Part shown: positions 1-6,660 of the stretch, piece by piece
How the letters are laid out: the number at the start of each line of letters is the position of its first letter
Numbering within the stretch: position 1 is the stretch's first letter
Assembly: GCA_003153055.1 (NCBI GenBank)
Contig: PMBV01000506.1
Coordinates: 14,952-24,397 of the forward strand
From: Myxococcales bacterium
GTDB lineage: Bacteria > Myxococcota > Myxococcia > Myxococcales > Myxococcaceae
Direction: 5' to 3'
DNA length: 9,446 nt
Notes under the pieces: generated by a model
The model's input: only the letters and a program-made list of their open reading frames with translations
The model's database searches: none
What the model was told of the DNA's origin: nothing
Made by a program: the position numbers and the translations under genes

Positions 1-294
<294 letters not shown>

Positions 295-303
295 TCACGG
301 CGT

Positions 304-1038
304 TTGCGCTCAGGCCCTCTCCTTTCGTTGCTCATCGTGGCCTCGGGAGCGTCAGCGGCGGAGGACGCTCGTGTCGCCATCCTCGTCGGGCAGCTGGCCA
401 CCTCGAAGGACGTCCGAGTGCGCGCCCAGACGGTGCAGCTGCTGGGGCAGACCGGCAGCGAGGCCGCCGTGGGCCCGCTGTGCTCCGTGCTGGGAAAGGA
501 CCCTGAGCCAGTGGTGCGCTCGGTGGCGGCCAATGCCCTGGGAGACCTGCGGCTCCCCACCGCCGCTGCCTGCCTCGCTGCCCGTACCGACGAGCGCGAT
601 CCGGTGGTGAAGAGCGTCCTCGAGCGAGCCCGGGCGCTGGGGCCCGTCGCCAGTGGGGCGCTCTACGTGAGCCTCGCCCCCGTCGAGGACAAGGTGGGCG
701 GGCTGGCCGCTCCTTTGATCGAGCTCGCCGACCAGGCCCTGCGCGACAAGCTGGCCTCGATGAATGCCGTGCTGGCCCCTCCCACCGAGGACAAGCGGCA
801 GGCCGCCGCCATCGTACGGGCGCGGAACTTGCGGGCCTATCTCCTTCGGCTTCAGCTCTCGCCGGGGGAGACCGAACGGGGGCTCAAGGTCGAGCTCCTG
901 GTGATGAGCTACCCTGAGCAATCTCTCAAGGGCTCGTGGAACGTGAAGGCCGTCGGCGGGAAGCCCGACACGCTCATCAAGCTGATGGTTCCGCGGGTCC
1001 TGGACGACGCGGCGAACGATTTGGAATGGAACCCATGA
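304..1038 (+). CDS. Exported HEAT-repeat protein
   Basis: A 244-residue secreted or periplasmic protein. Residues 1-18 are a Sec signal peptide with a hydrophobic stretch LLSLLIVASG and a likely cut after ASA. Residues 22-112 form about three HEAT-type helical repeats (VRVRAQTVQLLGQ, VVRSVAANALGDL, VVKSVLERARALG), with the typical Asp/Val/Arg pattern of a protein-binding solenoid. Residues 117-244 are a separate alpha/beta domain I do not recognise; its alternating hydrophobic strands (LKVELLVMSYP) recall envelope-assembly lipoprotein domains, but that is a guess. The start is TTG at 304. An in-frame stop at 265-267 leaves no other standard start before the signal peptide, and GGTAGAG (288-294) lies 9 bases upstream. 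The stop overlaps the HAMP gene start as ATGA (1035-1038), so the two are probably translationally coupled. Partner and function are unknown. Confidence 0.85.
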   Translation: MRSGPLLSLLIVASGASAAEDARVAILVGQLATSKDVRVRAQTVQLLGQTGSEAAVGPLCSVLGKDPEPVVRSVAANALGDLRLPTAAACLAARTDERDPVVKSVLERARALGPVASGALYVSLAPVEDKVGGLAAPLIELADQALRDKLASMNAVLAPPTEDKRQAAAIVRARNLRAYLLRLQLSPGETERGLKVELLVMSYPEQSLKGSWNVKAVGGKPDTLIKLMVPRVLDDAANDLEWNP

Positions 1039-1769
1039 CGGGGGAAGCCATGACGCCTCAACCACCCAGCGGGACGCCTGACCGAGCGCGGCGCAGGCTG
1101 CGGAACTACCTTCTCGACGGTCGGTTTCAGCTCAAGTTCGCCGCGTACTTCGTGGCCCTGACGCTGGGCGTGGCGGCCGTGCTCGGGGTCTTCTTGGTCC
1201 TCACCACCGACTCGCTCTTCCACGAGATGAACGGGGCCGTCGACGCCCGCTCCAAGGCCGCCGAGACCAACCGTGAGCTGGGCACCTGTACGCTGAACAA
1301 CGAGCTGGCCAAGAACCTCGACGACCCCGATTTCACCGCGCAGCTCGTCGCTCGCTCCAAGGCCATCGACGAAGCCTTCGAGGCCGAGAAACAGGCGGTC
1401 ATGAAGCAGCGCACCGAGCTGGTCGCGCGGCAGCGGGTGACGGTCGCCATCTTGGTGGCGCTGCTCGTCAGCTTCGTCGTGCTGGTGGCCCTGGGCGCCA
1501 TCGTCATCACCCACCGCATCGTCGGCCCCCTCTTTCGCATCAAGCGCATGGCTCGCGAAGTGGCGTCGGGCAGACTTAGGCCGCCCATGTACGGGCTGCG
1601 GCCGGGAGACGAGCTCCAGGACGTCTTCGAGGTGTTCTCCTCGATGATCGCCAAGCTCCGCGAGCAGTCTGAGGGCGACCTCAAGGCCCTCGAGTCGGCG
1701 GCGGCTGGCGATGCGCAGGCACTCCAGCAGCTCAAGAGCGAGGTCGAGCGGCGCCTCGCCAAAGAGTGA
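1035..1769 (+). CDS. Membrane protein with two TM helices and a stand-alone HAMP domain
   Basis: A 244-residue inner-membrane protein. A basic N-terminal segment (RARRRLRNYLLDGRFQLKF, ending at residue 35) leads into TM1 (about 36-57). A mostly charged periplasmic loop of about 75 residues follows, then TM2 (about 136-159) and a HAMP linker (about 160-212). The HAMP shows the expected first-helix pattern (RIVGPLFRIKRMAREVASG) and the DE motif before helix 2 (GDELQDVFEVFSSM). It ends in a short, probably coiled-coil tail (213-244). HAMP domains normally pass a signal from membrane to a kinase, cyclase or chemoreceptor module; no such module is present here, and the stop is clean. The start is taken as ATG 1035, overlapping the upstream stop; ATG 1026 and 1050 are also in frame. 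Coupling with the exported HEAT protein suggests a joint envelope-sensing role, which is inference. Confidence 0.85.
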   Translation: MTGEAMTPQPPSGTPDRARRRLRNYLLDGRFQLKFAAYFVALTLGVAAVLGVFLVLTTDSLFHEMNGAVDARSKAAETNRELGTCTLNNELAKNLDDPDFTAQLVARSKAIDEAFEAEKQAVMKQRTELVARQRVTVAILVALLVSFVVLVALGAIVITHRIVGPLFRIKRMAREVASGRLRPPMYGLRPGDELQDVFEVFSSMIAKLREQSEGDLKALESAAAGDAQALQQLKSEVERRLAKE

Positions 1770-2228
1770 CTACAGGTGTGGCGTCAGGGTGCGGGCCACG
1801 CGCGGCACGGCCTCTTCGACGTGCTTCTTGGCCTGCGGGCGAAGCTTGCCGTAGGCGCTCTTGAGCGTCTCGTTCTTCGCCCGCTTGGCCCGGTCGTCGG
1901 TGATCCCGAGGAGGGCGTCGGCGACCTCTCCCTTGCGGCGGGTGAGGACGTCACCGAAGGCCTTGGGGTCCCCGGCGGCGCTCCGGTGCTGGGCGTAGAA
2001 CGGCTCGAGGCGCTTGACGAAGTCGTCGATGAGCGAATCCAAGGAGTCGCGGATGAGGCCGGGCTTGATGGCGCACACCACCCTGTAGGCCGCCTTGATG
2101 GCGAGGCCCGTGAGACCGCTCTTCCCTGCCACCTCGTCTTCGACCAGGCGCTCACAGTCGCTCAGCAGACGAGGGCGCTTCTGCGGATCACCGAGCAGGC
2201 GTTGGGTCAGCGTGTCTTCGTCGGTCAT
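1770..2228 (-). CDS. DUF6918-like conserved protein
   Basis: A 152-residue soluble, largely helical protein of unknown function. It has no signal peptide or membrane segment. Its pattern fits a family I recognise as DUF6918: an N-terminal block (LLGDPQKRPRLLSDCERLVEDEV), a central KSGLTGLAIKAAYRVV segment followed by KPGLIRDSLDSLIDDF, and a C-terminal block (LLGITDDRAKRAKN, SAYGKLRPQAKKHVEEAVPR). The family name is from memory and should be checked. The ATG at 2228 is preceded by GAGG with about 6 bases of spacing, which supports this start. The TAG stop (1772-1770) directly abuts the TGA of the convergent HAMP gene, leaving no intergenic base and no room for a conventional terminator. About 80 bases separate it from the upstream cupredoxin gene on the same strand, so the two could be co-transcribed. 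Confidence 0.85.
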   Translation of the reverse strand: MTDEDTLTQRLLGDPQKRPRLLSDCERLVEDEVAGKSGLTGLAIKAAYRVVCAIKPGLIRDSLDSLIDDFVKRLEPFYAQHRSAAGDPKAFGDVLTRRKGEVADALLGITDDRAKRAKNETLKSAYGKLRPQAKKHVEEAVPRVARTLTPHL

Positions 2229-2306
2229 TGGAGTCCTCGAATCTAGGGTGTTGGGGCCCAGGGTTCTCCTCGATCATCGGGGCAGAGGGGAAGCTCTTCT
2301 TTGGGC

Positions 2307-2693
2307 CTACTCGACCAGCAGAACGCCGCTCACCATCATGTCCATGGCACAACCGAACTTCACCGAGCCAGCCTTCCTGGGCGTCCAGGCGACCTCGACC
2401 TGCTTCCCCAAGGGCAGAGCGACCTTGATGTCGGTGCCGTCGATGACCAGCTCGGTGGCGCAGGTCGCGTCGGTCGTCCGGGTCACCAGCAACTTCACCG
2501 GCTCATTGGCCCGGAGCTTGAGCGAGTCGGGCACGAACCCGTCTTCGGTCACCTGCATGGTGATGAGCCGTGGCCCCCGACTCGCCTCGCTCACCGCCTT
2601 GGTCGCCGTCGGCAGCACTTCGGCCGGCTTGGTGCAAGCGGCGAGGGTGAGGAAACAGGTTGCGAGGGCCCACGTACGCATGTCTTTTGGCAT
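2307..2693 (-). CDS. Cupredoxin-fold lipoprotein
   Basis: A 128-residue predicted lipoprotein. A hydrophobic leader ends in the lipobox LAAC (Cys20), followed by a linker and a cupredoxin-like beta domain (about 42-128). The domain shows features of the cupredoxin_1 family (EfeO N-domain-like): an N-terminal strand with GFVPDSLKL, a Cys in TTDATCATELVI (Cys78), the ALPLGKQVEVAWTPRKAG block, and a C-terminal metal-loop-like GCAMDMM (Cys115, Met117, Met119, Met120). No histidine occurs in the mature part, so a blue-copper site of plastocyanin type is unlikely; Cys/Met copper binding is possible. Start is ambiguous. ATG 2693 has GGTAGAG 10 bases upstream. ATG 2681 (MRTWALATC) has AAGGA 11 bases upstream and gives a more standard signal peptide. 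It is divergent from the VWA gene with an 87-base gap. The role (copper handling or electron transfer in the envelope) is inferred. Confidence 0.85.
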   Translation of the reverse strand: MPKDMRTWALATCFLTLAACTKPAEVLPTATKAVSEASRGPRLITMQVTEDGFVPDSLKLRANEPVKLLVTRTTDATCATELVIDGTDIKVALPLGKQVEVAWTPRKAGSVKFGCAMDMMVSGVLLVE

Positions 2694-2780
2694 CCTTGAA
2701 CTACTCTACCAGGGGAGACGGGAACCGCTGTAGACGGTTATGGTGAGAGGCATAGGGCGATCATCGGAGCCGGAGCGGAC

Positions 2781-4010
2781 ATGAATTGGACAGCGTGGGC
2801 CGTCGAGACGACCAAGGCCGAGCAGCTCGAGGTCTCGGTGCTGGTCAGCGGCGAGGTGGCCGACGAGGAGTTGCGCGCTCCGGTGATGGTGAACCTGGTG
2901 CTCGATCGCTCAGGTTCGATGAAGGGAGCGCCGCTCTCCGCCGCGGTCGAGGCAGCCCAGCAGCTCATCGAGCTCGCCCGCCCCGACGACTTTCTGGGCC
3001 TGGTGCTGTTCGACGGTGTCGTGGAGCAGCGGGTTCCCATCGGGGCGATGGACGCCAGGGGCAAGCGCCTCATGGTCGACGCCCTGCAGGGAGTGCAGAC
3101 GGGGCGGGGTACGGCCCTCTACCAAGCCGTCGAGCTGGCCTTCAGGGGTGTGCAGCGCACCCTGGTGCCCGGGCGGCGGCCCCGGCTGTTGATTCTCACC
3201 GACGGGGAGCCCTCGGTCGGCCCTGATTCCCAGGAGGTCTTCGACACCCTCGGGCTCAAGCTGGCCCACGACGGCGTGTCGGTGCACGCGCTGGGGCTCG
3301 CCAAGCACTACGTGGCCGAGGTGCTCGACGCCCTCACGCAGCCCTCGGGCAACGCCTTCGAGCACGTCGACGGGCCCGAGGGGCTCTCGGAGGCCATGGG
3401 GGGCTTGGTGGCCCACCTGTTCGGGCAAGTCGCCAGCGAGGCGACGGTGAGGGTCCAGCCCGCCGGGTTCAGCTCGTTGACCTGCCGTCATGGCTACCCC
3501 GCGCGCCTCGAGGACGATGCCCTCGTCGTGACCTTGGGCGACGTCACCCGGGGCTTCGCTCGCCGGGTGTTGTTCACCGGCGGCGCGGTCACGCCCGGCT
3601 GGGCCGTCACCGCTCAGGGTTCGAGCACCCAGCGCGGCGATGCGCGGAGCCAGAAGATCGACCTCGAGCGGGTCGAGCCCGGGTCGCCGCGAGGCAAGGT
3701 GGTTTTGGGCATCGGGCACGAGCTCGAGCTCGTCTCAGCCGAGACCGCCGCCTGGCTCTCGCTGGCCCGCAAAGACCTCGAGCGCGCCGAGACTCAGCTG
3801 GAGTACGCCGAGCAGCACCTCAAGGCCATCGTGGCCCTCGAACCCGAGGGTATTCCCATCAGGCGCCACCTCGAGCGGTTGGGCGATCTCCGCCTCGCGG
3901 TGGAGCGGGGCGAGGGCGACATTCCTCTGCTCATTCGCAGGGCTCAATCGGCTCGCGCTGGCACCCACGTCAGCCAGGTCATTCCGATTCAGTCGTACCG
4001 CCGAAAGTGA
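2781..4010 (+). CDS. VWA-domain protein with intact MIDAS site
   Basis: A 409-residue protein without signal peptide or membrane segment, so probably cytoplasmic. A von Willebrand factor A domain spans about residues 34-215. It has a complete metal-ion-dependent adhesion site: DRSGS (Asp42, Ser44, Ser46), the Thr in GRGTALYQ (Thr111), and LTDGEP (Asp141). A beta-rich region follows (about 220-320). A helical, charged segment comes next (AWLSLARKDLERAETQLEYAEQ, about 335-360), and the tail is basic. This arrangement (VWA at the N-terminus, beta domain, helical tail) is common in bacterial VWA proteins that act as Mg2+-dependent protein-binding scaffolds; the ligand is unknown. The ATG at 2781 has GGAG (2772-2775) 5 bases upstream. 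It converges with the Hfq-like gene, with only 28 bases between stops. There is no neighbouring MoxR ATPase, a frequent VWA partner, in the window. Confidence 0.9.
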   Translation: MNWTAWAVETTKAEQLEVSVLVSGEVADEELRAPVMVNLVLDRSGSMKGAPLSAAVEAAQQLIELARPDDFLGLVLFDGVVEQRVPIGAMDARGKRLMVDALQGVQTGRGTALYQAVELAFRGVQRTLVPGRRPRLLILTDGEPSVGPDSQEVFDTLGLKLAHDGVSVHALGLAKHYVAEVLDALTQPSGNAFEHVDGPEGLSEAMGGLVAHLFGQVASEATVRVQPAGFSSLTCRHGYPARLEDDALVVTLGDVTRGFARRVLFTGGAVTPGWAVTAQGSSTQRGDARSQKIDLERVEPGSPRGKVVLGIGHELELVSAETAAWLSLARKDLERAETQLEYAEQHLKAIVALEPEGIPIRRHLERLGDLRLAVERGEGDIPLLIRRAQSARAGTHVSQVIPIQSYRRK

Positions 4011-4038
4011 CCCGGCGGCGCTTCCTCCAGCCGTAGCT

Positions 4039-5130
4039 CTAGCCCACCGACCACGACATCATGGCGTGGAGCGGCACGAAGAGCTCATCGGCCTCCGTCC
4101 CCAGCAAGACATCGAAGGGCCCCACGCCCCGCAGCGTGAGGTGGGTCGATAGGCCATTCCTCAGGTTGACCGTGATGACCTTGCCCACATGCTCGAGAAA
4201 TGGGCGAGGGTCATTGACGGGCCGTCGTGCCGGCTGCCGGGCGACGGGCGCGGGCTTGTGAGACAGCCTGGGGTCGCGATCGAGCGTCGGGAGCATGCGC
4301 TCCCAGATGCCGCGGGTCGCCAGGGCCACCACGTTCAGCTTCTCGACTCGGCCGGTGCGCTCCAGCTCGAAGGCGACCGGCTGCACCTCCTTCAGCACAT
4401 CGAGAATGGTGCGCTCGCCCAGCACGAAGGCCGCCTCGAGGTGCTCCTCGACGAAGCGGTTGACGAAGCCGTCGACCAGCTCGGTGGCGACCGTGGCCCG
4501 GGCCTCCTTGATCGCCTCGCGCTTCTTGGCGCGGGCCCGGCGGGCGAGGAACTCGGGCACCGAGAGCCCGCTCTGCACCACGCCGAACGCGTCTGCCAGC
4601 TCGAGATCGGCGTTGGCCTCGGCCAACACCCACGCCTGGTCGAACCGGGTGGCCTCCTCGGCGTGGAGCTTCTTCCACACCCGGCACTTCATCTTCCCCT
4701 CGAGCTCGCCCTTGGCGATGCGGTTGGGCACTCGCTCACGCTTGGCCAACGCGGCGATGGCCTCAGTTGTCGGAGGGGCCCTCGGGGTCGAGGACCGCGG
4801 AGGGCCCCTGAGTGACGAAGATCGGGCGCCCAGCGGTCGGGTGGCTCGCTCCACCACGAACGGCGAAACGCTGGCGACCTGCACGACGGGAGCCGGCCGC
4901 GGGGTCACCCCCTGGGGCGAGCGGGGAACCACTGGGCTGGCGGGCGCGGGGACCACCGGTGAGACGGGGCTCACCACGGCCCTTGGAACGGGGATCGGCG
5001 CGACCCGGGGCACGACTGGCATGACCGGGACGACTGGCGTGACCGGCACGGGGCGCACGGGCGCCTGGCTGGCGGGGCGCCGAATGACCTGTACCCGCGG
5101 GGCGGGGGGCTTTCTGGACTCGTCACTCAC
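4039..5130 (-). CDS. Pro/Val-rich basic protein with C-terminal Hfq/Sm-like domain
   Basis: A 363-residue soluble protein I cannot assign to a named family. Residues about 24-90 are a low-complexity Pro/Val-rich linker. Residues about 125-285 are a charged helical domain, with a basic block RIAKGELEGKMKCRVWKKLH (138-156) and a Lys/Arg run ARRARAKKREAIKEAR (196-211). After a second basic linker, residues 306-363 closely track bacterial Hfq in order and spacing: NDPRPFL (Hfq QDPFL), ITVNLRNGL (Hfq SIYLVNGI), FDVLL (Hfq FDQFVILL), and LHAMMSW (Hfq KHAIST, Sm2 region). An RNA-binding role is therefore inferred. The GTG start at 5130 overlaps the upstream lipoprotein stop as GTGA. A GAGAAG about 10 bases upstream is a weak ribosome site, and no ATG is near. 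It is the last gene of the trmB operon. Confidence 0.85.
   Translation of the reverse strand: MSDESRKPPAPRVQVIRRPASQAPVRPVPVTPVVPVMPVVPRVAPIPVPRAVVSPVSPVVPAPASPVVPRSPQGVTPRPAPVVQVASVSPFVVERATRPLGARSSSLRGPPRSSTPRAPPTTEAIAALAKRERVPNRIAKGELEGKMKCRVWKKLHAEEATRFDQAWVLAEANADLELADAFGVVQSGLSVPEFLARRARAKKREAIKEARATVATELVDGFVNRFVEEHLEAAFVLGERTILDVLKEVQPVAFELERTGRVEKLNVVALATRGIWERMLPTLDRDPRLSHKPAPVARQPARRPVNDPRPFLEHVGKVITVNLRNGLSTHLTLRGVGPFDVLLGTEADELFVPLHAMMSWSVG
4042..4215 (-). other. Region encoding the Hfq/Sm-like C-terminal domain
   Basis: Codons 306-363 of the preceding protein. They hold, in order, an NDP..FL N-terminal helix-like element, a V-x-V-x-L-x-NG strand-turn (Sm1-like), a FDVLL strand, and a LHAMM segment at the position of the Hfq YKHAIS Sm2 motif. 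The length (58 residues) matches a minimal Hfq core. The Lys of the Hfq KHA is replaced by Leu, and the Gln-rich RNA-contact positions of Hfq are not conserved. The call is based on by-eye alignment only. Confidence 0.5.
4873..5062 (-). repeat. Low-complexity Pro/Val coding repeat with 18-base tandem units
   Basis: This stretch of the Hfq-like gene encodes alternating Pro-Val-Val-Pro type motifs (TPVVPV, MPVVPR, SPVSPVVPAP, SPVVPRSP). At DNA level, units 5009-5026 and 5027-5044 are 18 bases long and identical at 16 positions, with a degraded third unit at 5045-5062. The rest is more diverged. It probably arose by slippage or duplication, and it encodes a flexible, proline-stiffened linker. 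Confidence 0.6.
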
Positions 5131-5594
5131 GGCTGATTCGCTTCTCGGAAAATATCAGAAAGGTCCACGACCCAACGGCCACTCTCTCTCACCATGTGGA
5201 TCCGGTGGGTCTCCCCGGCAGCATTCACCTCGAGCACTGCCACTCCTCCATCAGATTCAAGCACCTTCACACCCTCCAGCGCAGGCCCATGGGTCCCAGA
5301 CTGGAACATCATCAGGGCCGGGTCGCTCTTCACTCCGCCCTTCGAGGCTTCGCTGATGGCGTTCGCCCTGGCTTCCATCAGCGACTTGGTCTTCAAAGAG
5401 ACAGCACCCCACGCCGTCGGGGCATCGCTCCGGCGCACTGCTTCGGCGAAGGCCCGGTAGCCCACTTCTTCGGGCGCGCGCAACTCTCTGCGATCGCAGG
5501 CGCAGATTGCCAACAGCAGCAGGAGCCACCCAGGGCGCATCGAAGGCTTCTTAGCGGGTTTGGGCGCCAACGCGCGCAATTCTGCAGCACTCAC
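5127..5594 (-). CDS. Small predicted lipoprotein, NTF2-like
   Basis: A 155-residue protein with a basic N-terminal segment (KPAKKPSMRPG), a hydrophobic run WLLLLLAICA and a Cys at residue 33 followed by Asp. This is a plausible but non-ideal lipoprotein signal (ICAC). The mature part has two helices (YRAFAEAVRRSDAPTAWGAV; SLMEARANAI) followed by beta strands. It ends with HRIHMVRESGRWVVDL, a pattern typical of NTF2-like/DUF4878-type small envelope proteins, where the last strand reads like 'vreggkWkvd'. Function is unknown. The GTG start at 5594 overlaps the cyclase stop (GTGA) and has a good ribosome site GGGAG (5606-5602) 7 bases upstream. An internal ATG at 5540 would give a shorter n-region, MRPGWLLLLL, but has only a weak site. 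The stop overlaps the next gene's start in the same way. Confidence 0.8.
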   Translation of the reverse strand: MSAAELRALAPKPAKKPSMRPGWLLLLLAICACDRRELRAPEEVGYRAFAEAVRRSDAPTAWGAVSLKTKSLMEARANAISEASKGGVKSDPALMMFQSGTHGPALEGVKVLESDGGVAVLEVNAAGETHRIHMVRESGRWVVDLSDIFREANQP

Positions 5595-6625
5595 TCAGCA
5601 TCTCCCGCTTGGCACACGCGATTCCTCCCCGCCTCCTTGGCGGCAAACAGACAGTCGTCAGCCACTTTCACGAGCTCGGCCCCCGTTCTGATACCGGCGG
5701 CTGGGAAGCTCGCCACCCCGATGGACAGGGTACAACGGACCCTCGACTGGCCGGTGGCGCCCCGAGCTTCGAGTGCGAGGGCTTCCACTCCCTGACGAAT
5801 GCGCTCGGCCGCGCGGAGGGCCTCGGTGGGACCCGTCTGGGGCAACAGGGCCACCAGCTCCTCGCCACCATAGCGGCCCAAGATGTCGACGTCCCGGAGC
5901 GCCCGTCGGGCCACCAGCGCGACCTCTTTGAGCACCGAGTCGCCGAACAGGTGCCCGAGGGTGTCGTTGACGCGCTTGAAGTGGTCGAGGTCCATCATGA
6001 AGCACGACAGCGGCGAGCGGTAACGCTGCGCCCGGCTGAGCTCCTCCTCCAGCCGCTCGTCAAAGTAGCGGCGGTTGATGAGGCCGGTCAACCCGTCGGT
6101 CCTCGACAGCTCGAGGAGCTCGAGGCGCCGGTCCTCGAGCTCTCGGTTCATCGTGTCGAGCTGGCGGTTCTTCTCGAGGAGCGCGTCCTGGAGGGCCTTG
6201 AGGCGGAGCATCGACTTCACCCGGGCCGAGAGCTCGAGCATGTCGAAGGGCTTGATGAGGTAGTCGTCGGCGCCCAGCTCGAGGCCCTCGACCTTTCCGT
6301 TGGTGCGCCGGGCGGTCATCAAGATGACGGGGAGAAAGCCGAAGCCATTCTCTCCCTGGTTCGCCTTGACGATGCGGCACACCTCGACGCCTCCCATGCC
6401 GGGCATCTCGACGTCCATCAGGAGCAGATCCGGTGGCTCGGTGCGGAGCGCGGTCAGCACCTGCGTGCCGTCGGAGGCCTCGACAAAGCGGTAGCCGGCG
6501 TCCTTGAGCCCGGAGCGAATGTGCGAGAGCACCGCGCGATCGTCGTCGGCTACCAGGAGCGTGCGCTCCTCGCCTGGTCGCTCGGGGCGCCAGATGCCGC
6601 TGTCGGTCTTTCTGCGAATGGCCAT
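5591..6625 (-). CDS. Response-regulator diguanylate cyclase (REC-GGDEF)
   Basis: A 344-residue cytoplasmic enzyme expected to make c-di-GMP from two GTP when phosphorylated. The REC domain (about 21-140) is complete: acidic pair Asp27/Asp28, phosphoacceptor Asp71 (LLLMDVEMPG), Thr104 and Lys125 (LIKPFD). A coiled-coil linker (about 140-175) leads to a GGDEF domain (about 176-340). This has DGLTG, the metal-binding MDLDHFKRVND segment, active-site GGEEL (253-257) and an inhibitory RxxD (Arg244-Asp247) at the standard five-residue spacing. Catalysis and product inhibition are both predicted. ATG 6625 is chosen, with GGGGA just upstream. A GTG at 6664 overlaps the trmB stop as GTGA, but the intervening 13 codons have unusually low third-position G/C, which argues against it. 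It is second in the trmB operon; no cognate histidine kinase is nearby. Confidence 0.95.
   Translation of the reverse strand: MAIRRKTDSGIWRPERPGEERTLLVADDDRAVLSHIRSGLKDAGYRFVEASDGTQVLTALRTEPPDLLLMDVEMPGMGGVEVCRIVKANQGENGFGFLPVILMTARRTNGKVEGLELGADDYLIKPFDMLELSARVKSMLRLKALQDALLEKNRQLDTMNRELEDRRLELLELSRTDGLTGLINRRYFDERLEEELSRAQRYRSPLSCFMMDLDHFKRVNDTLGHLFGDSVLKEVALVARRALRDVDILGRYGGEELVALLPQTGPTEALRAAERIRQGVEALALEARGATGQSRVRCTLSIGVASFPAAGIRTGAELVKVADDCLFAAKEAGRNRVCQAGDAE
5602..5606 (-). promoter_or_regulatory. Ribosome binding site deciding the lipoprotein GTG start
   Basis: GGGAG lies inside the end of the diguanylate cyclase gene, 7 bases ahead of the GTG at 5594. It supports the GTG over the internal ATG at 5540, and translation coupled to the cyclase. 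Confidence 0.5.
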
Positions 6626-6660
6626 CGATCCCCGACGGTATTCAAGGGCTCCCGCGGGTG

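Noticed and set aside
352..1065. A 237-codon minus-strand open frame
   Set aside because: It is antisense to the HEAT-repeat gene, has no domain signature, and has a composition typical of shadow frames (Gly, Arg, Pro, His rich).
2910..3719. A 269-codon minus-strand open frame
   Set aside because: It is antisense to the VWA gene, whose MIDAS motifs prove the coding strand.
4011..4038. A bidirectional terminator between the VWA and Hfq-like genes
   Set aside because: No stem of useful length or T-run is visible in the 28 bases.
4295..5356. A long plus-strand open frame whose product is rich in Gly-Thr repeats and looks collagen-like
   Set aside because: It is the antisense of the Pro/Val-rich linker; proline codons read backwards give Gly. 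The minus-strand frame has the operon overlaps and the Hfq-like domain.
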